Positions 1 to 10,507 are shown, counted from the stretch's first letter. The stretch: DNA of 64,000 nt from Spodoptera frugiperda (GCF_023101765.2 NC_064225.1:7316001-7380000), one strand, 5' to 3'. The notes: a model not told the origin generated them from the sequence alone. Numbers and translations are program-made.

Positions 1-189
1 CATTGCGACTAGGTATTGGGGCAACTTTCGTCGAGAAACTTAACCAAAAACTTGTCTTTCAATTAACACAGATGAAGTCGACACAACAAACAACACAACC
101 GATCAGGAAACAGAAACATGTAAACAGAAAGCCGCCCCCATATCCTAAATAATAATTCGATAGTTAATATCTTAAAATTGGTTAATTCT

Positions 190-195
190 TTTATT
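190..195 (-). terminator. Poly(A) signal of the F-box/LRR gene
   Basis: An AATAAA hexamer on the minus strand lies about 100 bases past the stop codon of the F-box/LRR gene. It is the first canonical signal in that direction, so the 3' UTR is probably short. The rest of 1-294 holds no other feature that I recognise. Confidence 0.5.
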
Positions 196-294
196 CACTG
201 TCCAGAGTATACCTACAACCTTGGCGCTCCTTCACTTCAACATGGCCGTCGCACTCACACACGCGCGCACAGACACTACCTAGTGTGTGTGTGG

Positions 295-1650
295 TCACCG
301 CACATGCCACAGTCCGAGGTTAAGTATACTAAGCCGAGGCAACTTCACGATGTGGTCCAAGCCTTGCGGAGTGATACACGTACACCCGTACAAGTCTATC
401 GCTCTCAGATTGAGGAGGCCGTCGCCGAGCGCGCGCAGCCCTCTGTCAGTCACCTTCGTGCACTGGCCTAAATTTAGCGTTTCTAGCTGTGATAGCCTGG
501 CGACCCGCTCCAGGCCCTCGTCCGTCAGGCGGCAGGCGCTCAGCGACAGCGAGCGCAGCCCCGACAGGCCCAGCGTCGCGTGCGACAGCGCCTCGTCGCC
601 GACCTTATCACAGAACGACACGTCCAGCGACCGCAGCCGCCCGCTCTCCGCCAGGTGCGCCAGCCCCGCGTCCGAGATGCCGTCGCAGGCGCGCAGGTTC
701 ACATCCTCGAGGTAGGGCAGCCGCGCTAGATGCCTCAGGCCCGCGTCTGTCACGGCGACGCAGAACGAAAGGTTTATGGATTTGAGTTTAGGAAGACCTG
801 TAGCTGCGTGCTTCAACGCTTCATCTGTCAACCTTTGGCAGTCTTGTAGTCCCAAGTACTCGAGCTCTGGAGTCCCTCGCGCCTCTCCGCCGCCGCACAG
901 ATGCGCTATCCCCGCATCGTTGACGTGCCAACATGATCGCAAGTTCAAGTGACGCAGTTTCCTGAGGCCCCACGCGATAAGCAAGAGTCCCGTATCTGTA
1001 ATGTTGCAACAGCCGCCCAGTTCTAACTCTTCTAAGTTTTTCAGCGACTGTGCTATTCTTCCGAGCGATGAGTCCGTCACTTGCTTGCACAGGGACAGGT
1101 CTAGTCTCCGCAGTGCTGGTAGTTCCGCTGCGAATGCGCTTGCTAGGGCTGCATCGGTCACGCTGTAGCACCCGCTGAGCGACAGCGACTCGAGGCCTGG
1201 CAGCGCCGCCACGGCATCCCTGAGGCCGCGGCGCAGCGACAGCACCTGCAGCTTGCGCACGCCTCGCCTGGCCAGCGACGCGAACAGCACGGGCGCGGGC
1301 CTGCGGAGGTGCAGCGCGGCCTCCACTCCGCGCCACACGGACCGCCGATCAGCTGCGTCCCTCCACGCGCGGCAAACTTGTGCCGCGCGGCCTCTGTCCC
1401 GCACGGGCAACCTTTCGAATATGAGAGCTAACAGTTCCGGGTACAACCTTGAGATGTGTGTTCCCTGAGGCTCCGGTGGTGGCTCGGGCACGTGAGGCAC
1501 GGGCAAGTGTGGCCGATGTAGTCTGTAAGGCGCACTGCGTTGTTTCCTTCTGTTCGTAGTCGGCTCCCTCAGTTCGGTGAGTCCGAGCCGCTCGTCCCGC
1601 CAGGACATCACGTCCTCCGTCCACGTACTCATAGCGGCGTCACTGCACAC
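295..1650 (-). CDS. ppa: F-box/LRR-repeat protein 14 (partner of paired type)
   Basis: Substrate-recognition subunit of an SCF (Skp1-Cullin-F-box) ubiquitin ligase. In Drosophila, partner of paired directs degradation of the Paired transcription factor; vertebrate FBXL14 targets Snail and Twist-type factors. The product is 451 residues in a single uninterrupted exon. The F-box is at about residues 66-110 (HISRLYPELLALIF followed by RGRAAQVCRAW) and leads directly into about 11-12 cysteine-containing LRRs (residues 130-451) with the repeating 'LxxLxLxxCxxITDxGL' pattern. The C-terminus, ending ILNLGLWHVR, matches where this family ends. The 63-residue proline/histidine-rich N-terminal extension is longer than in vertebrate FBXL14, which starts almost at the F-box; Met7 is an alternative start. 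GC content is far higher than in the flanks. Family identity is firm; the orthologue name rests on remembered family sequence. Confidence 0.88.
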   Translation of the reverse strand: MCSDAAMSTWTEDVMSWRDERLGLTELREPTTNRRKQRSAPYRLHRPHLPVPHVPEPPPEPQGTHISRLYPELLALIFERLPVRDRGRAAQVCRAWRDAADRRSVWRGVEAALHLRRPAPVLFASLARRGVRKLQVLSLRRGLRDAVAALPGLESLSLSGCYSVTDAALASAFAAELPALRRLDLSLCKQVTDSSLGRIAQSLKNLEELELGGCCNITDTGLLLIAWGLRKLRHLNLRSCWHVNDAGIAHLCGGGEARGTPELEYLGLQDCQRLTDEALKHAATGLPKLKSINLSFCVAVTDAGLRHLARLPYLEDVNLRACDGISDAGLAHLAESGRLRSLDVSFCDKVGDEALSHATLGLSGLRSLSLSACRLTDEGLERVARLSQLETLNLGQCTKVTDRGLRALGDGLLNLRAIDLYGCTCITPQGLDHIVKLPRLSILNLGLWHVR

Positions 1651-1990
1651 TATAACATGTCACGATGCATCGGACCGGTTTTCGGTGAAACTCGTATAGT
1701 GGGGAGCGCTCGCGGCGTACGTCCGTCCCGCGCGATGCTCCTCGTGTACTGGCGGTCGGCGGAGAGTGCCGCCCCCCGCGGCGCCCCCCCGCGGCGCCCC
1801 GCGGCCGCCCGAGCGCGGCTATTGGTCGCGGTCGCCGGCACGTGACGCGCGTCGTATCGATTCGGAGGCTCTGCGGCGGCATTTTTAAGTTGCCGGCCCG
1901 AGAGCCCGCCTTCGCCCCGCGCGGCCCCCGACGCCCGCGCTGTAGAACACGCAGCCGCGCAGATATTCCACGCGACTGTTTTATACCTAC
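1651..1990 (-). promoter_or_regulatory. CpG-rich promoter / 5' flank of the F-box/LRR gene
   Basis: The 340 bases upstream of the start codon are strongly GC- and CpG-rich, with runs of gccccccgcggcgc, in sharp contrast to the AT-rich DNA beyond 1990. They contain an inverted CCAAT box (ATTGG, 1821-1825) and a perfect CACGTG E-box in a GCACGTGAC context (1839-1844). This is the usual make-up of a TATA-less housekeeping or developmental promoter. The transcription start cannot be placed from sequence alone. From 1991 to 2240 I see only AT-rich sequence. Confidence 0.55.
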
Positions 1991-2240
1991 TATTCACAGA
2001 CTCCTAGTTAGTAACTCCACAATATTATTGTAGTAATTTCTGTACTTAGTTACGGGTCTCATCATATAATTGCAATAACGATAAGATGTCTAACTCAATT
2101 TTAATAACATAGTTAACTAATTCACTTTAATTGATTTACTTGCTCCTAATCATGCATATTAACAGTATTTATCTAGGTTCATTACATTCTTGTTTAACAT
2201 CCATACGCTCATTATTCGACGTAATGACAAACAAATAAAC

Positions 2241-2565
2241 TACAGTAGAACTCCAATTATCCGAATTAATGGGGACCGGGACCCATTCGGATAATCAAAT
2301 ATTCGGATAATCGGATTTTTTCAAAAAAATTGCCATTGAAGAGAATAAAAGCTACGTTTTGATATTGCACTATTTTTTTATTGAATTAAATTCGGGGGAA
2401 GTCAGGCACAATGGCAAGTTAAGACAAGTCAAGTCAGACTTGACAAACACTGGCTTCGCGGGGGGGGAGAATAATAGCGCACTTAGACTTTTTTTGACAA
2501 TTTTTGTGATTCGGATAATCGGCGATTCGGATAGTCGGAGTTCGGATAATTGGAGTTCTACTGTA
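2241..2565. mobile_element. pogo/Tigger-type MITE with perfect 23-bp TIRs
   Basis: A 321-bp element (2243-2563) bounded by perfect 23-bp terminal inverted repeats beginning CAGTAGAACTCC and flanked by TA dinucleotides (2241-2242, 2564-2565), the target duplication of Tc1/mariner-pogo elements. The terminal CAGTAGAAC and the ATTATCCG sub-repeats resemble Tigger/pogo ends. The interior repeats 'attcggataatcgg' several times and codes for nothing. Non-autonomous. Confidence 0.8.
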
Positions 2566-3690
2566 TTATTTTTGTCTGTGAGTCTCACCAATTATAGGCA
2601 GAATGAACTCGGTACTCAACGGACACAATCTATGGAAGCAGTGATAAGGCGGCAAAACAACTCGGCGCGACGTATATTTTCGTTCGCGGTGCACTTGCCG
2701 ACGACTTGCGACCACTGTAAGCAGAGCCCTGTCAACTGGCGCGACGTTCCTTAGCCCATACAGTTAAGGAGTCCCCCATGTTGTGACACAGGCCAGGAAA
2801 AAATGGTTTTTTGATAACACCAGCCAACTATTACAAGGGCGACCGGTTGCGAGCGTTCCAAATATGAATTTCGAATTGAAACGTGTTCCAGAATGGAACG
2901 CGAGCGAGTTGGCGAGCGGGCCGCGGGCCGAGCCGTTTGGAAAATTAACGGGCCTTCCAGTTCCTAGCATCGAGGGGAATTTAGGAATTAGGCTTTATAA
3001 ACTTTGTATCTTTAGTCATTAGAATTTGTAAACTCTTAAAATACTTACGTCTTTCTACCAGTAAAAGTATTTTATGAAGTTTCTACAGTAAGTGCCTATT
3101 GCAATTCCAGCAACGAACATGTTAATTGCACAAATTGAAGTTTATTATTTTACCCGTTATATTGCAATCAGATCAATTTCAATTTCAAAGTGGATCGTGA
3201 GAAAAGGTTCGTCAGTTCAATTTTAAGAGATTGGTTTACTTTTAACCGGAAATTTTGTGGCCACTGTCCCTTGGAAACTGTTGTAATTTAATAATTCATG
3301 TTGTACCTATGTTATATCTTGCTACTGTGCCAAAGTTATTAATTTAATTAAAAACGAAAATTATTTGAAAATAATGTGATTTTAGAGTTCCTACAATTTC
3401 TCCTCAAAGTTGTTATAGATAACACTATTTTAGCTTAAAGAGCTAGTGAAAAGCTGTGAAATATACATACTTGATCAGACCGGAATGTTTATTTATGTGT
3501 TGAGACTATGGGGAGTAACTAAGCCCAGGTAACACAAGTCATAACTTTTGTCTGTCACAGTGTTAAACGTATGATAATGGTTAGCTATTGTTACTTTTCG
3601 ATAATAATTATAGTTTTTTTTCAAATTTCCAAACGATAGAGATGTGGTCAAATAAATTAAAAATTTGCCAATCGGCGAAGCGCCACCGCT
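2566..3690. other. Intergenic DNA with no recognised gene
   Basis: AT-rich intergenic sequence, except for a GC-richer, CpG-containing block at about 2640-2960 that has short open frames on both strands but no protein I recognise. No splice-consistent coding segment is visible. Confidence 0.4.
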
Positions 3691-4050
3691 TCAAAGTCAA
3701 AGTCAAAATTATTTATTTCAATTAGACCAGGAAGGAACTTTTGAACGTCAAAGCAAATATAATAATATTAATAACGTCTGTCTGTCGGTCAGTCCTCTAG
3801 TGAAGCTATTTGCTCGTTCCAAAGTGTAGATTCCTATGGAGAAGAACGAGCAAGAAAATCAGATTCACAATACAATTCATGGTTACATTGTTTCGATTAC
3901 ATGGTGCATTCCAAGCCCAGACATTCACACGAAGCGCTTCGTTTCAAGCTTCCTTGTGTGAGCTGCCGAGGCCTATTTGTCTTAGTCTGGGTGTCTACAA
4001 GGCCCGAGTGAATAGGTTGCTTATGGTCAGACGTGCTCCACCATCCTATC
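3691..4050. pseudogene. Degenerate non-LTR retrotransposon relics
   Basis: Two LINE remnants lie side by side. At 3691-3860 a minus-oriented 3' end has a tail of tcaaag units (minus strand ctttga), typical of CR1-group LINEs. At about 3920-4050 the plus strand encodes GVYKARVNRLLMVRRAPPS, which resembles the extreme C-terminus of jockey/CR1-like ORF2 proteins and is the same family as the relic at 28.64-28.87 kb. No intact ORF remains. Confidence 0.5.
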
Positions 4051-4123
4051 CTATCCTAGGCCGCACTACCGCTCACCAGCCCGTAATTAGCCAAACGTCA
4101 ACGCCTTAAATATAGATTCTTCA

Positions 4124-4771
4124 GAAAAACCGGCCAAGTGCGAGTCGGACTCGCCCATGAAGGGTTCCGTAACAGCAAGTTGACATAACTTAAAAGGTTG
4201 TAAGAACTTGGTTTTACATAGTGTTTGTATGAACGACAAAGTTATATTTGCGGTTTATGAAAATGTTTTATTTCTTGAAAACCAATAATGATATCTCGTT
4301 CAAACCAATTTTCGTTGTTAGTTTCCATTGAAACCTACAGCATATATTTTTTTCAGTTTTCTCACACTCTTATTTTAAAAGTTAGAGGGGGGGGGACACT
4401 CATTTTTCCACCAAGCGTCTAACTTTCAAACGATTGATTTTAACGAAAAGTGGTTGGAACCTTAATGTCTTTTTTGACCTATCCATAGACACCCATCACG
4501 GATATGTTAGCTGAAACGGCTTTTTTTTGAATCAATTCCATGTATGGAGTGCCCTTTAAATTTTAAATTTATTAATTTTTATTCAAAATTCGAATAGCGG
4601 TTATCGAAATACATCATCCTACAAGTTTCAACTATGTAGGACTTTCGGATAAATGGCTGTGACATACGGACGGACGGACGGACGGACGGACAGACGGACA
4701 GACGGACAGACAGACAGACATGACGAATCTATAAGGGTTCCGTTTTTTGCCATTTGGCTACGGAACTAAAA
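4124..4771. repeat. Dispersed repeat with GGACGGAC microsatellite
   Basis: The repeat starts at 'aaccggccaagtgcgagtc' and ends at 'ttggctacggaac', a widespread lepidopteran repeat pattern with 'gggttccgt' near both ends. It carries a (gacg)n/(gaca)n tract at 4671-4720. Other moth copies of this family, as I recall, often have a partial 5S rRNA sequence embedded; here the 5S sequence sits just outside it. No coding potential. Confidence 0.55.
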
Positions 4772-4851
4772 AGACCTGGGACCACAAATCTACGACATCT
4801 TAGCCTTAGACAAATGAACAATACTTTGACAAAAATAGTTTGTTCAGAAGC

Positions 4852-4974
4852 AAAAGGCCAACGTCACGCGGTGTTCCCAGGCGGTCACCCATCCAAGTAC
4901 TGACCGCGCCCGATGTTGCTTAACTTCGGTGATCGGACGAGAACCGGTGTTTTCAACATGGTATGGACGTTGAC
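4852..4974 (-). rRNA. 5S ribosomal RNA gene (isolated copy)
   Basis: The 119-nt minus-strand sequence from 4974 down to 4856 matches insect 5S rRNA throughout. The 5' end pairs with the 3' end (CAACGTCC with GACGTTGG), and the internal Pol III promoter region is present, including GAAGTTAAGCAAC (box A), GGGCGCGGTCAGTACTTG and GATGGGTGACCGCCTGGGAA (box C). A TTTT Pol III terminator follows immediately (4852-4855). The first pairs of stem I carry one apparent mismatch (GTCAAC where GCCAAC is usual). It is a single copy, not an array, so it may be a dispersed functional gene or a recent retro-copied 5S-derived element. Identity as 5S sequence is near certain; function is not. Confidence 0.85.
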
Positions 4975-4987
4975 AAGTAGATGCAAA

Positions 4988-5147
4988 AAAATGAAAAAAC
5001 CCTAAAACAAGAATACAAGAAAAATTTAAGCAGTCGGGACCCATTCCAAATATTATGAAGACTTAGGACACATACGGCTGGCTTTCTAGAATGGGTCCCG
5101 ACTGCTTAAATTTTTCTTGTATTCTTGTTTTAGGGTTTTTTCATTTT
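4988..5147. repeat. Perfect 59-bp inverted repeat
   Basis: Arms 4988-5046 and 5089-5147 are perfect reverse complements over 59 bases, with a 42-base spacer. RNA from either strand would form a long hairpin. The arms contain the motif gcagtcggg (5030-5038, inverted at 5097-5105), which recurs at 5164 and 5656 in the neighbouring repeat, so the inverted repeat was built from that family. Zero mismatches indicate a recent origin. Confidence 0.9.
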
Positions 5148-5154
5148 CATGTTG

Positions 5155-5668
5155 TAAAGAAACGCAGTCGGGTTTTTTAGTTTTTTAAATTACCTTTTTT
5201 ATTTTATTTTCTTTTAGTTTTATTATATTTTTATATATCTAGTGTCACTCTCACAGTAAATACGAATCAAACGACCCCTATCAAGCTGAAATCCATCGAG
5301 TCGTTGCTAGTATAAATAATGAATTTGGCACCAAAAATCCACCATTTTATTTTTTTTATTATTTTTTATATCTAGTGTCACTCTCACAGTAAATACGAAT
5401 CAAAGGACTCCTCTCAAGCCAAAATCCATCGAGTCGTTCAGGTAGAGAGTGAGCAATATTCGAATTTGGCGCCAAAAATCCGCCATTTTGTTTTTTTTTA
5501 TTATTTTGATATATCCAGTGTCACTCTTACAGTAAATACGAATCTAACGACACCTCTTAAGCTAAAATCCATCAAGCCGTTTAGGCTATAGAGCGTGCCA
5601 AACAATTATACTTACATACATACATACTCTCGAAAAACATAACCCTCCTTCTGGCGCAGTCGGGTAAA
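5155..5668. repeat. Three-unit tandem repeat (133-143 bp units)
   Basis: Three diverged direct copies of a unit starting 'agtgtcactctcacagtaa' at 5241, 5374 and 5517. Each contains 'aaaatccatcgagtcg' and, between units, 'ggcgccaaaaatccgcc'. The block is bracketed by gcagtcggg at 5164-5172 and 5656-5664 in the same orientation. It looks like a non-autonomous element with internal repeats; non-coding. 5669-5904 shows nothing recognisable. Confidence 0.7.
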
Positions 5669-5904
5669 TACATGTTCCTTCATACATTTAGTATAACAGA
5701 GGCAAATCTAATTCATTAGTACCAAAATCTTAAGGTACCTTTTTCATATAAATATGGAACGTCGGAGTTCGTTGAAATTAATGTACGTAAGTTCGACATA
5801 GTTATAAATGCCTGTGTTATTTACATAGGAACAAATATGGAGGCCCAAATATCCCCAATCTTCCCAAAAATCCCTTAAATTTTCTAGAAGGAAATGGCTG
5901 GCAA

Positions 5905-6003
5905 CTTACTTGTTACACCTCTGGTGTTTCGGATGTCTATGGGCGGAGCGATTGCTTATCAGATGGTAGGTATGCTCGTTTAACGGCTTATACCATAAAA
6001 AGT
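5905..6003 (+). repeat. SINE-C fragment (3' part)
   Basis: This is the 3' portion of the family whose 5' end reads 'gtgggagagccatgcttcgg' and whose 3' end reads 'cggcttataccataaaaa'. Other copies are at 8.9, 11.7, 13.0, 18.1, 25.9, 37.6, 43.6 and 47.7 kb. Confidence 0.65.
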
Positions 6004-6087
6004 GAATTCTGATGCTATGTTATAGGTATACTAGATATGTATATATAACTTGTAGGAGATATTACTTTTGCGTGGGAGTGGCAAAAA

Positions 6088-6235
6088 TCCAATTTCTTCT
6101 CCCGCCTAGGGTGTGGCGAGATGGAATGTCAGACTCTTACTGACTAAAACCCACACCGTTCCTAATCATGCTTTTCGAGCCGGAGTCCCGGTAACCCGTT
6201 AGGTTGTCCACAGCTTTGGGTCCATAACTATAAAG
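6088..6235 (-). repeat. SINE-B copy
   Basis: Reverse-oriented copy of the family that reads, in sense, 'ggagctgcggactgcctagc' through 'agtcattggatgattttccc' and an A-rich tail. There are about thirteen copies in this window. 6236-6950 is AT-rich DNA in which I see nothing. Confidence 0.65.
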
Positions 6236-6957
6236 CTTTTGATTGAGATTAAACCAACTGCTAAATAATACATACAATCAAACATACATAATCACACCCC
6301 ACGCCTGTCTCCCATGGGGGTAGGCAGAGACAATGGAACGCCAATAATATTATTACCAAAAAAGGAAGCAAGAAACCGTGTAAAAATCATTCGCTGTTTC
6401 TGTTACGTTGCGAATTTTAAAGTTGTTTTTTTTTCTCTCCACAAACAGGATGTGTGAAACAAATTTTTTTGTGATCACTTTTTACGACCTACCTGAGTAC
6501 CTGTGAACTTTTCCATAAAGATCCAATTTTTTTATTAAAAATAAAACGCTCTCAAATTATCGGGCGAAGTCTGAGCATCGACAAATTATACGTTTTACAT
6601 TTTTAATCTTAGCAGGAAGTTAATACGGGTCAAATTTAATTGTATGTTGTGATTAGGTATGAAATTGTTAGCTCAATTTTATTTATTAGGTAATGTTAGG
6701 TATTAAAGTGATTGCGGTAATTATTGGCTTATGAAGTGTTATGTGATTGATCAGATTGCACTTCGGTCGCTACTTCATTCCTGTTCCAAGCCAACGCATT
6801 CTTTATTTTATAATATTAAGCTAATCCAAGCAAGCGGCCCAAGCTAAACCAACGCATTAATTATTTTATATTATGAATGTAAGTTATCATTTATAAGTAT
6901 GTTTATTTTGCTTTGAGGTAATTTTTTATAACATTTAAATTCAAATTTCGGAAGTTC

Positions 6958-7205
6958 AGCGCCATCTATTGGCGAGTAGCCGTACTACACTTGATGGTGA
7001 TGGTTACGCCATCTATTGTCGAATAGCAAAGAACAAATTGTAAGGAAATGCATATAGTTTCATTTTAGTCTAATAGATGGCGCTGATCTTCCACTTCTTA
7101 AAAATATATAATTTATCTTATGATCAATAGATGGCGCTGATCTTCCACTTTTATATAATTATAAAATATATAATTCATCTTATGATCAATAGATGGCGCT
7201 TGACT
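6958..7205. repeat. Clustered 'atagatggcgctgatcttcc' repeats
   Basis: Several short units containing 'gccatctattg' or its reverse complement 'atagatggcgct' occur at 6961, 7010, 7074, 7127 and 7189. The last three are in direct order, with a partly duplicated spacer (atttatcttatgatcaatag). It looks like a small element that expanded locally. 7206-7934 holds nothing that I recognise. Confidence 0.55.
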
Positions 7206-7934
7206 GCGGATATTTTTTTAAACTAAGTATGTCCTACATAGCCTACTAAAAATTGTTCAATAACATGATTTTTTTTTGTAAATAAATAACTAAGATTCGG
7301 TAACAAATATTTTTGCCAACTCGTAAAAATCTCAACCATACAAAACATACCGTACCTAATGTGCAAAATTCATATCACAAACGGGTTGCATACCTAATTT
7401 AGTCACTTTTATTGTTTTCATACATAATGCTTCACTTATAAAGGTTTTCATTTATTCACATTCATACAATATCTTGTTTTTGTAAAGAAGGAATCATGTA
7501 GATATTTAAATCAATTATCATCTTACGTTATCGAAATTATAATTAGTTTCGATAGAAAATAGCTGAGCTTGTTTATTTATTTAGAATGCACGTGTGTATG
7601 GTACTTACATTACTATACTCGTACATATAAATACGGCATGCGCCTGCTAAGTATTATTATTTGATAACAGCCTCCGGAGAGGCTCGAGAGATGCCCATAC
7701 CGGTGCGCGGCGCTGAGTGCTACAGAGATGCAGTTGGGAGTCTCACGGATTACATCTTAACTTTACTCGTATGAAAGTTAACCCCTTTCATAATGGACTT
7801 GCAAGAATAATATAACCTTATCATAGTTTTTTAATTACAATGCTATGTAATCATTATTTACCACCAGTATCCTTAATCCTAAACTATTTGTTCCAGCTAA
7901 AAACTGAAGAGATTTGGCAGTTTAGCACAGAGAT

Positions 7935-8143
7935 AAATCAACTGCACGCTTGGTGCGGCGGCAGGGTAACCGGCTGCCGCGCAACGTACAGCAAGTTCGA
8001 TTCCCGCACGGAGCAACTCTTTGTGTGATCTACAAAATGTTGTTTCGGATCCGGGTGTTACGTATATGTGAACTTGTATGTTTGTAAACGCACTCACGAT
8101 ACAGGAAAAAACCTACTGTGGGACAACGTTTAAAAAAAATAAT
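7935..8143 (+). repeat. SINE-A copy (tRNA-type)
   Basis: Contains a Pol III B-box-like GTTCGATTCCCGC preceded by an A-box-like stretch (GCGGCAGGGTAACC), then 'ggagcaactctttgtgtgat' and an A-rich end. This is the layout of a tRNA-derived SINE. Other copies are at 10.7, 13.6, 20.4, 27.8 and 40.9 kb. Confidence 0.7.
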
Positions 8144-8248
8144 GACCATAATATACATACTTCTTAGGTTTACCTACTTTTTATGTTAGGAAAGTTACCA
8201 TGCGATGAAGTCATGAGCACAGCGAATGCAACTTTACTTCTAGCATGC

Positions 8249-8411
8249 ACCATTCCGGAGCTGCGGACTACCTAGCGGGTTTACCGGGGCTCCGGCTCGA
8301 CAAGCAGGAGTAGGAACGGGGTGGTTTTTAGTCAGTAAGAGTCTGACACTCCCTCTCGCTTTGCCCTGGCGAGAGAAGTCATTGGATGATTTTCCCCCTG
8401 AAAAAAAAAAA
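8249..8411 (+). repeat. SINE-B copy with poly(A) tail
   Basis: Near full-length copy ending in a run of eleven A's after 'gatgattttccccctg'. 8412-8864 shows nothing recognisable. Confidence 0.7.
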
Positions 8412-8864
8412 GCATGCACCATTACCTGCCTGCCTAGTACATCCCTGTTTCCACCACAACTGTAAGTCAGTAAGTACTCGATATAAAGTAAATATGAAAC
8501 AGAACAAAACGATTAGAGTTTACGGCAAATACTTGAGAGGCAACAACTTCAACCCAGCATCTCTAGCGGGATGGACAGTGGTGTGACAATGTAGACGGGA
8601 CAGGTTAGAAAGTGGTCAATAGTCGACTTGAATCGATTTCACGCATACGGTACTAATCTAGTGTGGGCAAACACAATGGGTGAGCACGGCCTATTCATGA
8701 TAGATTATAATAAAGTACAATTATTAAAATGATTGATTTTTTTTTCGTTGATCGATCGAGTCGTCAGAAATGCAACTGTTTTTCAGAGTTTTAGTTTTGG
8801 TATTGGAAAAATTATAACTGTATGGCTATAGGATTACCCCAACTTTCATTAGAATATTTTTTTT

Positions 8865-9117
8865 GGTATAAGCCGATAAACGAGCAGACGAATCACCTGA
8901 TGTCATAGACACTCGAAACACGAAAGGCGTTACACTTGCGTTGCCGGCCTTTTGAGGAATTAGGAATTAGGAAGATTGGGAAGTGGGGTAATTCGGCCTC
9001 CGGTAACCGCACTCACACAACGCAAGCGTTGTTTCACATCGGTTTCTGTGAGGCCGTGGTATTACTCCGGGCGAGGCGGCCCAGCAGTGCCGAAGAATAG
9101 CTCTCTCACACTTACTC
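8865..9117 (-). repeat. SINE-C copy
   Basis: Reverse-oriented copy with internal deletions. 9118-10345 is AT-rich sequence without a recognisable feature. Confidence 0.65.
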
Positions 9118-10345
9118 AGACATATACTCAAATATATAAAATACACATAGACTAAAAATACCGAAAAGATCAGACCATCAGACCAGTGTTTAGGATAAGC
9201 ACAATTTAAGATATTCAGAGAATAGTTTTGTCAAACTAAAATGTAATTAATATCAAGATGTAATAAATTCTAATCAATAAGCATCCTCTTTTACATAATA
9301 ATGTGTACCTACCTTTCATAAGCGACAAAACATCACGAAAATAAATATGTTCCTTACGCTAGAAATAGACTAAGATATTTTTATCATCAAAGCTTAGATT
9401 TATAAGCCTAGTAGCGGCTAGTATTCATTTAGATACAGCAATAATTCCCCGTCACAGATTGACAGCGACGCGGCGCACATACATTTGCATAGATATCGCG
9501 TGTATTTAGAACATTAACTGAACGTTCGTTAGAGCAAGCAGCGACCTCCTCCGTGTTATGCGCGCCTAGTACCTCTGATTAGAAATACGCTTGGAACGTT
9601 AGAAATATATTTTTCATACATTTTCTAATATTATTCTAATACAAACGTTATTTATGTGTGTGTGCGTATGGACGGATAAATATTATGACGGTGGAATTTA
9701 TTGCGTGCATTAATAATATCACGCTATTATATTTCTTGAGAGGTAAGGTAGAGATGTACATGTATAGGCAAGATACGCAGTTGGTTCCTATTTCCATACG
9801 ATTTGTGATTTGTGAAGTAACTAACTAAGACATATTTTATGTGTCACGGATAGGAGTCTTTTTTCCGATAAAAATTTTAAAATAGATTTTCCATGATAAA
9901 TAAATGTCCATATAATAGTTTCTATTCAATTTTATCGATTGATTCTTAACTTCTATTGTTGTTCTTCTATTCAATGTGATATTAGATCTTGCTCGCCTAT
10001 CTTATATTTAACTAAATAAATAAAACGTGTGAAATAAGTATTTTGTCCAACTTTCTAACTTGCACATTTTTCGACACTGCTTTTAAGGGATTAATATGTC
10101 TTTAATGAATTACGCAACTATTGCTTTCTTTAGATGAATTTTATGATTTTATAAAAGGGATTAGGTGCGTTTTATCTCTATTTAGCATGCTTATGAGATT
10201 TATTTGTCTCGTACTCTCGTCAAACACTTGATAACTTAATTTTCTAATTGCTTACAAATTTTCTCATTAAATCATGATTATTAATATTTGCATATCTAGT
10301 AGGCAAGTGGTCGATTAACTTATACTTAGGTATGTGTAAACAATT

Positions 10346-10507
10346 CAAAGACCAAGGGGCAGGAGTCCGATACGTTGGTCGGACCAAATCCGTGCCACAC
10401 TGGAGACCACAGTCTGCGACGCCATCCACATCGCCGAAGATAGAACAGCATGGCGAAATATAGTTAACCAAAGAGTTATTCGTCGGGGTCACGACCCTCA
10501 GCATTGA
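10346..10507 (+). pseudogene. C-terminal fragment of a non-LTR retrotransposon ORF
   Basis: A 53-codon open stretch ending at a stop (10505-10507) reads RGRSPIRWSDQIRATLETT, then EDRTAWRNIVNQRV and RRGHDPQH. The 'GRSPxRWxDQI...DRxxWRxIV..R...GHDPQH' pattern is the usual C-terminus of insect LINE polyproteins. No reverse transcriptase remains upstream, so it is a 5'-truncated relic. Confidence 0.6.

Noticed and set aside
821..1336. 171-codon minus-strand ORF overlapping the F-box/LRR gene
   Set aside because: Another frame of the GC-rich LRR coding region. No domain, and it conflicts with the clear LRR frame. The same applies to the plus-strand frames at 287-785 and 1253-1468.
5241..5640. Evenly spaced repeats resembling a CRISPR-like array
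   Set aside because: Units are 133-143 bp and diverged throughout, with no short conserved repeat and unique spacer pattern; the genome is eukaryotic.
8002..8027. Possible tRNA gene at the GTTCGATTCCCGC motif
   Set aside because: No cloverleaf can be formed around it, and the same sequence recurs in six dispersed copies: a tRNA-derived SINE B-box rather than a tRNA.
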